A DNA stretch of 25,905 nt, from assembly GCA_036897625.1 (NCBI GenBank), contig JAYMTA010000627.1, forward strand, positions 1-25,905, in the 5' to 3' direction. This document shows positions 1 through 11,554 of this stretch, piece after piece. The position numbers and the translations under genes are program-made. Source of the stretch: Pelargonium cotyledonis. Its lineage: Eukaryota > Streptophyta > Magnoliopsida > Geraniales > Geraniaceae. How positions within the stretch are numbered: the stretch's first letter is position 1; every line of letters starts with the position of its first letter. The notes beneath the pieces were generated by a model. It saw nothing but the letters and a program-made list of their open reading frames with translations, made no database searches and was not told where the DNA came from.

Positions 1-1560
1 ATGTGAATGAGAAGATCATTTGTGTTCGATTACTGCTCAAAAAAGAAAGATAAGCTCTAATTGTGACTTACCTTCGAATCATAATTAGTTTGAGTGTTTT
101 AAAATATGGTTTAGACCAAAAAAAAAATAGAGTTTTAAGTTTAACTTGTATAGTTAAAATAAAATATAATTAGTACTCCGTAATTAATATGTATTTCAAA
201 TCCCTTTAAAAAAATTGCATTTTTGAATTTTTTTTTTTTTTTTGAAATATCATATCATACATTTTCATTTTTAAATATTCTTTAAGAATAAATCTACGAA
301 ACAAAATAAGTGTAAGTTCAAATGAGACGAATTTTTTTAAAAAATATTTTTTAAATTGATATGACACATCAAAACCGATTACAATCAGTAACGAAAGTTC
401 AATTTAATAAAATAGTAGAATCCAAGCGCTCAAATCATGTTAAACTATAATTAAAGACTGAAGTAAAAATCAGTGCGAGTTCAAACGAGGAAAATATTTT
501 AAATCATAATTCCATATATATAATGACAATAATGATATTGAGATTTTTTGTTTGTTTGTTCGTATTTGCGGATTGTTTGGTGTGTAGTTAGGCCTAGCTA
601 GAGCTTATTGTAAGAAATTATGTCACAAAGAATAGAGGAGAATCGAAACAATAGTTAGATCACATGGACACCCCATTTGATGTTTTGTACATTAGTTTCA
701 ATTTTAAAGTTTAAAGCCATTATTGCAGGTTTTAAATTTCCAATTTTTGATCCGTAAATGCTTTAAAATTGGTTACTATGTGGAGATGGTCTAACATATT
801 TTCAGAGAATTATTTAATTTGTGTACCGATTAAATCAGCTATTGCATCTTATATTTCTTAATAATGACATTTTATTAAATTTTAAAATTTAAATGAGTCG
901 TTCTATTTCTGAATAGATTGTTTCACTCCTTTTTACTTTGACTTAAATTTTCACTTGATGCGGGACTATCTAACTCGGATCGAGTTGGCACATTGTGAGG
1001 ACTTTGAGAGGTTTAAGAATTATGATTGGTGAATAATCTAGGAATTCCGAGAGTTCGGTATGCAATATGAAAATCTTTCCTCCTAACAATTTGCCAAATT
1101 ACAAAACCTTAGTACATCCACAAACATTATTATAAAGACTCCAGAAATAGGTGGACCCACCATCCGAAATTCATGCATGTTTTGAGCTAAAAATACCAAA
1201 CACATTGCGCAAAAGAAATTGGATATGGTTGACAAATAATATCGTGTGAGATATTCAAATTCACTTAATCATCACCATCATCGTTACCAATCATCAACCA
1301 AAGAAAATGTGTGTTTTTAGCCACAATATATATAATAAATAAATAAAAAGAAAATGATAAGTAACATATTAACATGGATTGAAGATTGATTCAAAGCATC
1401 ACATTTGACATAAGACGTCCTGATCTGAGAACACTCCGTGTGAGGGACGTTATCGTGTCACAAAAGCTATAACAGATTGTGGCGGTGCACTGCCCAATAA
1501 CTGCCATCTGGCCATTTTCTTCCCTTTTCTCCGCAACTTTCTCTCAACCCAAACACTCCT
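1..1560. other. AT-rich spacer and distal promoter region, no gene seen
   Basis: No open frame here has recognisable protein features, and I see no RNA gene or clear transposon end. The stretch is AT-rich with a poly-T run near 228-243. The last 200 bases before the UPF0496 gene contain ACGT-core motifs (around 1413-1416 and 1447-1450) of the kind bound by plant bZIP factors, but such short motifs occur often by chance. Confidence 0.5.
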
Positions 1561-1585
1561 CTTTCTCTCGTATATACCCAAATCC

Positions 1586-1597
1586 ACATATATAGGA
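1586..1597 (+). promoter_or_regulatory. Candidate TATA box of the UPF0496 gene
   Basis: A TATATA core lies about 95 bases upstream of the ATG at 1686, a plausible distance for a plant TATA box with a short leader. A second TATATA at 1571-1576 is an alternative. The pyrimidine-rich stretch around 1550-1570 precedes it. The surrounding DNA is AT-rich, so this remains a weak call. Confidence 0.4.
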
Positions 1598-1685
1598 CCT
1601 TCTCCTTTTATTCTCTGTCTAACAAACACCATAATTATTTAGAATTTGTATATCTTATTAAACAATAAAATCACTTGCACCAATC

Positions 1686-2950
1686 ATGCATTCCAAGATC
1701 GTCCGGCCCAAGCTCAAGCTCTTCAATGTTCATACAAGAACAGGTACATATATATACAAGAAATTAAAAAGTTGCTTCATTTCGATGAAATGTATAATGG
1801 GTTTTCACTTCTTGCAAGTTGTTGATCATGGGTTTTATTTTTGCCAGGTAAATCTGCAGAGGAACACGGAATTAGCAGTAACTTGCGCGACAAGTCAAGC
1901 GTGAACGAGGAATACAGAGAAGCTTTCAGGACAAAATCATACCAAGATATGTGGGGCAAGGTACAAACCAACATTCGCAGACTCTCATCGTCCACGTCAT
2001 CATCTTCTTCCTCCGATCATACTCTCGCCAACAACTTCTATTCCGACCACCACCATCTCTCTGAGAGCCTGCTTGAGCCGCGGCAAGAAGCTTTGTTGGA
2101 GATGTTGGGAAGCTTAAATCCCGACCCTCTGCTCATGGACTACTTCGACGCCACCTCGCAAGCATGCAATATCTGCGAATTGCTCCTCCGGAGCGTCCAC
2201 CGGACTCGCGCCAGCTACCGGAAGATCAAGAAAGTCATTGAGCTGAGCCAGGGCCTGAACCAGGATTGTGCAGATGAGCAATTTTATTACAGAGCCATAT
2301 TGGGGGTGCTCTCAAGATTCGCATTGCTCAAGAACCCATTATCTGTAATGAGTCCGGGACATTACAGAGACGTTCACGATAGCAACACGGCGTTGCTCCA
2401 GAGATTAGCGTCCAAGCACAAGAAAATCAGCCGGAGAGCGAAATTAAACCGTTGGTGCAAGAAAGCTGGTGGGATCGGCCTGGTGGTTTTGCACAGCGTG
2501 GTCATGGTTGTGTTGCTGGTGTTCGCGTTTCACAGCGTGGTTGGGGTGGTGGCGGCGCCGGCGATAGTGGCGTGCGGCGTGGGAATGTTGAGGAAGAGAG
2601 TGGTGGTCGGAAAAAGGACGGGGACGGCGGCGATGGAGAGGATGTGCGCGCAGCTCGATGTTGCGGCGAAAGGGGTTTATATTTTGGTGAATGATTTTGA
2701 CACGATGAGCAGGCTGGTGAGGAGGCTGCAGGACGAGGGGGAGCACCGGAGGACCATCGCCGGAATGTGTGTGAGGAATGTGGGAAAGTCGGAGGTGTTG
2801 ATGGAGGTGGTGAGGGAGTTTCGAGCGCATGACGGTCTGTTTGTGGAGCAATTGGAGGAGCTTGAGGACCATATTCACTTGTGTCTGCTCACAATTAACA
2901 GGTCAAGAAGGCTTGTTACTGATGAGATACTGATGAGTCAATTAGAGTAG
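1686..2950 (+). CDS. UPF0496 (DUF677, At14a-like) membrane protein, two exons
   Basis: Exons are 1686-1743 and 1848-2950, with a 104-base GT-AG intron splitting a Gly codon; the product is 386 aa, the usual size for UPF0496. Features in order: a basic N-terminus from the short first exon; a conserved block with SVNEEYREAFRTKSYQDMW near residues 37-55; a poly-Ser linker (about 66-75); a helical region with LLLRSVHRTRASYRKIKKVI; a long hydrophobic segment (about 228-267), long enough for two membrane passes in a hairpin; and a helical C-terminus. The Ser-rich linker and hairpin recall the Arabidopsis At1g20180/At3g49070 subgroup. The family is plant-specific and related to At14a; its molecular function is poorly defined and nothing here adds to it. 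The ATG at 1686 was chosen because splicing from it gives an unbroken frame and a basic N-terminus before the conserved block. Third positions in exon 2 are GC-rich compared with the flanks. Confidence 0.92.
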
Positions 2951-3849
2951 ACATTTGAGACATGTACATTAATTTCTCAGACACTGGAGTCTACAGGTTG
3001 ATTTAATTTATTCAATTTTCCTGAAAAAAAAAAAAACTAGTTAGCTTTCACTAATTAGAGAAAGCTCCAACAACCAACCATCTCAAACTCAAGTTATGTT
3101 TCTCACATAATTGGTTAAATATTCTTTGTTGAATTATGAAATGTAACACATATTATCAGAGGTTTCTTTTGTATTAATTAGTGGATGATTTGATTTAATA
3201 TTGGATAGTTCTTTTTGATATAAAAAACATAGTATCAAATTGATCATGAACATAGTTTGAAGGTGTCTTGTTTATGTTGTCTACATGTGTCTTGTCCACT
3301 TGAAAATAAACATGCCTATAGCAATCTGCATGTTGAAGACAAATACACACATGTGAGGAAGAGTGTTGATTTTAAAATATCTACTCGTGTTGAGTTCAGC
3401 GATAAAATGTAAGTTTAGCTGGTTTAACCAATTGCGCCACCATTAGTGAAACATTTTGGTTCCAACTTCCATACATAAGTTTAGCTAGGGACCATTTTAA
3501 GTTTTCTTTTTTTCTTCTTATATTTGAGACCCTTTAATCAGAAAACATAATAAGTTGATTAGTCATTTCTTCAACTAAAAAAAAGGTATAATTAGAAAAG
3601 AAAGGTAACCAACTAGCTGGTCAATCAGCAATAATTTTATGATAATATATTGGAATTGGAAATCCCAAGGTTACAATTTAATGACCAACAAAGCTCTCAA
3701 CATAGTATAGTATGGTACTGTCCATATTGATGACAGCTTTAAAAACCATACTAAACTATACACACAACTTATTCTCAACCCTCAGGACATAAACCAAAAT
3801 GGAAACAAATACTCTCTGGCTAGAAATAGGACATTCCTGAACCCAATAT
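2951..3849. other. Intergenic spacer between convergent UPF0496 and peroxidase genes
   Basis: The two flanking genes converge, so this stretch holds both 3'UTRs. An A-run at about 3024-3036 and an AATAAA-like motif near 3305 could belong to the UPF0496 3' end, but neither decides a cleavage site. A tRNA-like box A on the minus strand (3428-3439) is listed separately. No coding sequence was recognised. Confidence 0.5.
3370..3450 (-). mobile_element. Possible decayed tRNA-derived SINE head
   Basis: Read on the minus strand, 3439-3428 is TGGCGCAATTGG, a perfect RNA polymerase III box A as found in tRNAs and plant SINEs. It is followed by a stretch resembling a tRNA-related SINE head (GCTGAACTC, then CACGAGT) where box B should lie, but box B is not intact. 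I found no target-site duplication and no poly(A) end, so limits are approximate. It differs from the SINE family at 4368 and 8400. Confidence 0.35.
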
Positions 3850-5448
<1,599 letters not shown>

Positions 5449-5522
5449 TGTAGTGACTACGTGGATAAATATGTTGCTACTTGTCAGCTACTTTGTTGTG
5501 AAAGCTAGAGAAGAGGAAATGA

Positions 5523-5532
5523 GAATTTATAG
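5523..5532 (-). promoter_or_regulatory. Likely TATA box of the peroxidase gene
   Basis: On the minus strand this reads CTATAAATTC, close to the plant TATA consensus, about 75-85 bases upstream of the ATG at 5448. That places transcription start near 5495-5500 and gives a leader of roughly 50 bases. It is the only good TATA match at a suitable distance. Confidence 0.6.
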
Positions 5533-5533
5533 T

Positions 5534-8386
5534 AGAAAAATGACCCTTTTCCTTGTATAATTTTCCAATGTTTTTTTTTTGTTTTGTTTTGTTTTTTCTT
5601 TTGTAAGAGGAATTGTTGTTAGAGGATATGGTTTGTTAATAGATTTGATGATCAAGAACAGTATGGAGTAGTGTGGTTGAAGCAAAGCTGGTCATAAGAA
5701 GACAAACAATATGTCATATTAATTCGTTATAATCTTAGTTTGATCAAATGTCAACTCGTACATGTTCTTGCATGTTTTAAGAGAAAGTTGATTCCTTAAT
5801 TAACACATTAATTAATTAATATATATTAATATGACATGCATGTTCTTGCATGTTTTACGTGAAAATGGAGTCATAACATTTCTTTATTTCACAGCATTTG
5901 AAATTTGAATTATTACATATGTGAATTCTCTCGTAACCATGTGATCATACCCAAAAAAATCAGATAAAATCAAGAAAAAACAATGGAGTCATCACTTGAA
6001 AGGACCTTAACTGAATTAATTCACAATAAACCTCAATTATGCTGGTTTAACTAATTGAATTCCCTTATATTTTAAGTTTTTAATACATGGTAGGTGATAA
6101 ATAATTGGCAGAAATTAGCTGCATCAACTTTTTTATTTTCTTTATTTGTGACAGATTGGAAACAAAGCAATGAAAATGGTCTTTGGTTGGAGCAGCAAAA
6201 GAGACCCTACGAAGAAAAGAATGGCGATTAAAGAATATTATGTTTGGCGAATGGGTTGAACCAATAAAAGACATCTTATGATTGATATAAGCTTAAGTCA
6301 ATAGTTCTTTCAACTTTTATTAATTGTTAGTTATTGATGTGTCACTATCAGCATAATATAATAGTATTTTTCTTAGTAATTGATTTACAAATTACAAGCA
6401 TGATGACGGACAATTTGTGTAACAATATTAATACAAAAGTCCTGTGCCTCGTCATGTTCATGGATTCAATCAAATATAAGTACCAAATGATGAAATGTAC
6501 TGAGGCATTGTGTTAGCGAAATGAAATTTATATATAGTTTTGTTGAGACTAAGGTGTCAATAAAAATATTAATTACCGAAACTCAATTAATGCATGAAAT
6601 AAATAAATTTTGAAATACCTTCAACGTTATTGCCACTCTAAGAGGTTTAAGTGACATTTTTTCTCTTCTCGTTTTTTGCTTTGGAAATAGCTTTTTCATT
6701 TACATTCCATTATGTTGAACTGTCCGCCATTTTTTGTTAATCAATTTTTCGTACTTATCTTTGAGTCGCCGGAGTCTTGGACGGAGAAAGGATAGAGGAA
6801 CAAAAAGCTCCAGCAAGAAGAGAATGACAAGTTGGTGTGAAAATGGCACACAATTTTGCAGTGGTAAGTTTGAGTATTTAAAAAAAATGAAAAATAGAAA
6901 GTTCAAGAATTAATTTTCATATCCACAACATTTTATTGCCGATGTTGAGATAAACAACGACTTGGTACAGCAGATAACTTGAACGGAAATAAAAAATTGA
7001 AAAAATTCAAGAATCGAGAAAAGTGAAAACCTTTAACACGAGTCTGACTCCAAAATATATAAAAGTTCAGAGGAGGAGTGGCTCAAGCAATGCCCAATAA
7101 TGAACATGGTGCATAAAATAGTATGTCTGCTGTGTTTTTGTTGTGAAATAAGAGTTTGGCCAACCACCTTCTCTGTACGTGATGCTCTCCTGAAATTTTA
7201 AATTAATATCTGGAGCTGCACATTTCAATCTTAGCCAGACTGCACATTATTTTGGTCGTTTGCACCTAATAATTGATAGTGTAACGACACTATTTTTTAA
7301 TCCATGTTTTACTGTTTCATGATTCCCAGTGTCGTTGTCAATCAACCGACAATATCTACCTTATTTCTTCGTCACGATCTCAATTATGAAGCTCAATTTC
7401 TACTACAAAATTAGATTATGGAAGGTTTTACTTGTGTAGTCAGCTAGTGTACCAAGAGCGTTAATGTAATAAATGACTCGTCTTTAATTCGATCGAGTTG
7501 GTCGATTTTGGATGGAGATGTGTTATGTTAGGGGTGAACATGAATAATCACGTTTTAAAAACTTAAAATTTGAAATAATGCAATAAGAAATTATGTGTGT
7601 ATTAACATGCAATGTAAATTAAAGCAATTTAAAGTGAACTAATCAAAATCAATAAACTCAACAAATTGTGATAAGTATTTGAAAAGATGTGTGTGGATTG
7701 CTTTGGAACTAATTTATTGTCCAACAAACGGTATTTAACCGATAAAATTGACCGTGTTCATATTAACTTTACTCATGAATAATATAGTTTTCCTTATCAC
7801 ACGAGAAGTTATATCTTAAAGTTGTTCAACGTGAACCCATGTGGCAACGGTCCAAACTAAACAAAGTTAACATTAACATCCGAGCAAAGAATTTGAAGAA
7901 AGACCTAAAAAACCATGTTTCTACAATTAGATGCAATTTCAACCATAAGAATCCTATCCATGACTAGATCTCATCCCCAAGCACCTAACAACCACTCAAA
8001 ATCAAGAAATAATTAAAATGGGCATCCAATATCTCAAGCAATAAGCTTATGAACCTTAAGAATATCAACAATCCATATATCGCTAAAAATCAAAATTCAA
8101 TCATCAAATTCATAGTTAGAAGGTTGAAATCTTCACTAAATAAGATTTGCTTACGAATGAATCAACAAATAAAGAGAAAAAGAAGTAGAATTAATTAATT
8201 AAGCAAAAGTAATCATAATCATCTTCAAAACCTCTCTAAGTTACCATTTTTCAGAAAGAAGCCTTTTTGCACCCATTATTCACGTTTTCTCATTCATTGT
8301 GAAACCAAAAATCTAACGTAAATATTAATGTTTAAAATTACATTATTTTATGAGCAAAATGTATATCAATTAATTAATTTATATAC
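5534..8386. other. Gene-poor AT-rich spacer
   Basis: The first part is the peroxidase promoter. The rest is AT-rich with T-rich simple sequence (about 5571-5600). I recognised no coding exon, RNA gene or complete transposon. A 9-base inverted pair, AACGACACT at 7283-7291 and AGTGTCGTT at 7328-7336, is the only structured motif noticed. It is too short to call an element. Confidence 0.5.
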
Positions 8387-8644
8387 ATTTTACTCTTATA
8401 TTTTTGGTCTAAAACATGAGGTTCCTAAGCGGGCCCACACACTTGCGGTTGACACCTTTAAGCCGTTTTACCACACTCAGACTAATCCTCATTCGAGCTG
8501 GGTAGGACCACAAGGGCGGCAAAGCTCTCTCTACCAAGTTTTAACGCAACCGCATTCCCTAAGACTCAAACTCGAGACCTCAGGTTAAGCTGAAACAACC
8601 CCTTACCAGTTGACCCACGCGCTTGGTGGTTATTTTACTCTTAT
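8387..8644 (-). mobile_element. tRNA-derived SINE copy 2, intergenic, with 13-bp target duplication
   Basis: The body is 8400-8631 between perfect 13-bp direct repeats ATTTTACTCTTAT at 8387-8399 and 8632-8644. On the minus strand it begins AACCACCAAGCGCGTGGG, has a box A-like GGTCAACTGGTAAGG and then a box B-like GAGTTTGAGTC, and ends ...TTTTAGACCAAAAAT. It is better preserved than copy 1 at the box B and ends without a long A-run. The two copies share blocks such as AAAACTTGGTAG, TTGTGGTCCTA and GGGCCCGCTT in the same order. It has no protein-coding capacity, so mobility would need a LINE reverse transcriptase in trans. Confidence 0.87.
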
Positions 8645-8814
8645 TTTATTATCCCATAATATATATATCTCATTTAGACATGAAGCTACGTATAAACTAG
8701 TAAATAATTGAGCTCGAGAGTAAATTAAATTTCAATTCAAACTGTATTTGAGACTTTGGTAAGCTGAAAATTTTATAACTCTACTTGGAATAAGTAGCAT
8801 TTTCTTATAAAAAT

Positions 8815-9735
8815 GGACTCATAATGCTTCTTATTAGAGAAGAAGTAACAACTCAAGAATGCACCTTCTTCAACTCAAATGAAGCTCGTTGGAATATAAT
8901 GTGTGGCGTTTGTGGTGCTATTCCACTCTCGTGGGATCTCAACCCTAAGCTCCTGCAAGAACCTCCAAGGTCCTCAAGGTGGACCACAATACTTACCTCT
9001 CAAAAGTAACACTTATTAGATCGCCAATGAGGACCATAGTACTTAGTTTCCATGAAAGACTACAAGGTTTTCAAGGAGGGCCACAACACTTACCTCCCAT
9101 AGTGAGCACTAGGTCTCTCTAAGGAGAACCTCAACACTTAGTCTTCACAAAAGACGTCTGTATCACATGGAGAGCATATATATCAACTCCAAGGATCCCT
9201 GTCCCGGCAGATCGCCTAGTCTCACCTCATTGGGTCACCTCCTTACCTTTCTACCGGATCACTGCCAAGGTCTCTACCTCACCTAACCACCATCACGACA
9301 TATTGATCTGCTTGGACACTAAGACACGAAGCGGTAGAGGCTCTTAGGTGTTACCGCGCTTAAATGGCATATGGGAGCTTCAAAACTCATATTGCTTTCA
9401 AAACTCATCTTGCTCCAGTTTACGGTGCATTTGAAAGGCATGAACTTCAACACAATAAAACGGACCCCACAAACAACCAATACACTATGACATGCGATGA
9501 GTTAGATTTGTAAGTATAAATAGTACTTCATGTTTTGTAAAAACAAGGATACACAATTTACATAAAATTTTTATCTTTCTATTTTTCTCTCTAGACCCTC
9601 CCTATTGAGGTGTGGTACGAAGTTTTCCGAAGTGGATTCGTACTCTCACACTTAAGACGGATTCTCGGGTACACACGGTTTTACGCTAATAGTGTGTGCC
9701 CTTGTGCGAGCTCCAGGGACCCAAGATTAAGGTCT
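8815..9735 (+). mobile_element. Decayed LTR-retrotransposon-like block, probable LTR remnant
   Basis: This block is more GC-rich than its flanks and has no real ORF. It contains about four imperfect tandem units of 47-50 bases (starts near 8981, 9031, 9078 and 9126), each with a GGACCAC-AGTACTTA-like core. A TATA box (GTATAAATAG, 9514-9523) follows about 400 bases on, and then a pyrimidine-rich tract (TTTTTCTCTCTAGACCCTCC). Repeats, TATA box, then leader is the order expected for U3 and R of a plant LTR. I could not find TG...CA ends, a second LTR, a primer-binding site or a target duplication, so the limits and the identity are inference. Confidence 0.4.
8981..9160 (+). repeat. Imperfect tandem repeat, about four units of 47-50 bp
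   Basis: Units begin GGACCACAATACTTACCTC (8981), GGACCATAGTACTTAG (9031), GGGCCACAACACTTACCTCC (9078) and GAACCTCAACACTTAG (9126). The spacing is about 50, 47 and 48 bases. Units 1 and 3, and 2 and 4, resemble each other most, suggesting a higher-order duplication of about 97 bases. The array lies inside the LTR-like block and may be its U3 enhancer repeat. Confidence 0.65.
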
Positions 9736-10526
9736 CAAGCCTTCAACATCATCTTCATAACTCCAAATTTAGAATATTACTAAGAAAATCATCCTAACAA
9801 GAGGACAATTGGATAAAAACTCCAAGTGTTTCAATATAACCTAGTCAAACGAGGCGCTTCACTTATCGTGTATCCACATGAACATGATATCTCACTGATC
9901 GATGTTCTACTACTAGTTTATGCTTTTTCATAGTTGGTTCTTTCATTTTTGGTCGACTATATAAGAATCAAACAATTGTCTCTCGTTTGAGTATAAAGTA
10001 TGAATATTGGGTCCTCCGTTGATAGTACAACATAGTTACTCCACACCTATCCACTAGAGACCTCAAATTTAAATTAATATAAGTTTTTAGATTGGGCCAC
10101 TGAATTATATCATTTGCTGAAGCCCTAGTTTAGGAATTGAAAATCTGCATAATTCATGATCATGGGGTTTGTCACATGCTAAGTTCTTCAGCCCATGACA
10201 CTCAACAGACTTCTTGAACCTATTAACATGTTGCTGTCTAAACCATGTGGCATCACTTGTCTTAACATATGTATACACGATATTACATTTTACAAACCTT
10301 AACCTTCTTAGCATTATTGCAATAATCTTGTATATGATCTATAAAAAAAATGATTCCCACATCCAAACAAACAATGCCACAATAATGCTGAACTTTCTTG
10401 ATTCTGATTTGCACCAAAATTGATACTCTGCTCCTCTCCATCTCCATGATTGGAACTAGAATTGTACACTGCTTGAGAAGCTAAAAACAGAAGCTATTGT
10501 GAAACATTTTCACAGCAATTACATAC
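9736..10526. other. Spacer between LTR-like block and expansin exon
   Basis: No known gene was recognised. A 69-codon minus-strand open frame at 10314-10105 has a fairly protein-like composition (basic, with Cys and His) but matches no family I know. The missing second and third exons of the expansin at 10527-10665 would be expected here on the minus strand and are absent. Confidence 0.5.
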
Positions 10527-10665
10527 CCATAGTTCCAGAAGCATCGCTGCCTCCGTAGAATGTGGCATGACCCTTGGTCCATCCAGAGGCAGTGAAGGCT
10601 TGTGTGTGGATTGAAGAATAGCAGAGTTGGAGCACAACCACCAATGCAAGAACAGTTGTTGCCAT
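10527..10665 (-). pseudogene. Orphan first exon of an alpha-expansin
   Basis: On the minus strand an ATG at 10665 opens 46 codons. They encode a signal peptide (MATTVLALVVVLQLCYSSIHTQA), then FTASGWTKGHATFYGGSDAS and GTM. This is the start of alpha-expansin domain 1, where ATFYGGSDASGTMGG is highly conserved. The exon ends in a G before a proper donor (GTATGT at 10526-10521), at the usual first-intron position of alpha-expansin genes. Whole alpha-expansins have about 250 residues in three exons. The next exon should begin GACGYGN, and nothing like it, nor the HFD box or the Trp-rich C-terminal domain, appears anywhere downstream on this strand down to the peroxidase gene. The reading frame and donor are undamaged, so truncation was recent or the exon is still under constraint. 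Alternatives are a rearrangement, or an assembly join that dropped the remaining exons. Confidence 0.75.
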
Positions 10666-11554
10666 TTTTACTATAAATCCCACTAGAACCGCAACTTTAA
10701 ATAAGGAACAGAGGAGGCTCTGTATCTGTGGAAACGCCGGAAACAAGTTCACATGTGAAGGTCTCTGCAAGAACAGAAGATCAAGTGAATATAGTTGAAA
10801 GCCACATGGTTGCACCAGAGAGTGAAGTGATAAAAAACATATGCAGTTGTTTAATGGTATTTGGAGAGAAAACGACATCTGAAATGATCTGGTTTCATGA
10901 GAATCAGAAAAAGTTTTTGGTCACATCACATGGCCATGTTCACGAGTCTCTTCATACATTTTCATAATCCTGACGGTGGTGACATCTTTTTGTACTACTT
11001 AGACATCAATTAACAAGGAGACAACAGAGGCCTTTGCTCTGTTCTCAGATCATGGCGTGTACTGACCGACAGATCGTGAAGCTCAAGCAAAGCCCACAAC
11101 TTAATCTGAGAAAATGATATTTTATATAAAAAAAAGAGATCAAAAGGTGGAGGTGAGGATGGACAATACAAAATGTTTACCAGTTCTGGATTTGAGCAAT
11201 TCAGCAGAACAGAGATATAGTTGAGCCACAACCAATTGACAATAATGAAATTGGAATTTGAGCAACAACAAACCAAAGCAATGTTGATGAAAATCAGGTT
11301 TGTAATTCCTATAAAATCTGTTAGGGGTACAAATTTTAAATAAAAATGTCAAGATTTAACCACCATACAATGAGCGGTTCCTTCATATAACTGTAGCTTT
11401 AGGTGTGAAACAAGATCACAAAATGACAAGTTCTACAGTACCAGTCTTATGTAAAAGGGTGCAAGGAGATACATTGAAATGAAAGTAGCAAATTCAACAA
11501 AGTACAATAGATATTGGTCTTCAAGTGAACAAGACCCTGGCAAAGAAACCATGT
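10666..11554. other. Spacer containing RPN3 3'UTR and region upstream of the expansin exon
   Basis: This holds the RPN3 3'UTR (below 11555) and, on the same strand, whatever promoter the expansin exon had. A TTATTTAAAG motif on the minus strand near 10700 could be a TATA box for it but would leave a very short leader. An open frame on the plus strand (10728-10967) matches nothing I recognise. No RNA gene was seen. Confidence 0.45.

Noticed and set aside
1450-1632. 60-codon minus-strand open frame just upstream of the UPF0496 start
   Set aside because: It covers the promoter and leader of a well-supported gene on the other strand, has no family resemblance and appears to be chance.
2444-2878. 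Long minus-strand open frame (144 codons) opposite UPF0496 exon 2
   Set aside because: It is the antisense shadow of a GC-rich coding exon; its His- and Leu-rich translation is typical of such shadows.
7283-7336. Short inverted pair AACGACACT / AGTGTCGTT
   Set aside because: Nine bases separated by 36 is too short in an AT-rich 3-kb spacer to claim an element, and no target duplication was seen.
8387-8644. Reading the GGGCCCAC-containing block as a coding exon
   Set aside because: A plus-strand open frame crosses it, but the 13-bp flanking duplication and the homologous copy inside a peroxidase intron show that it is a SINE.
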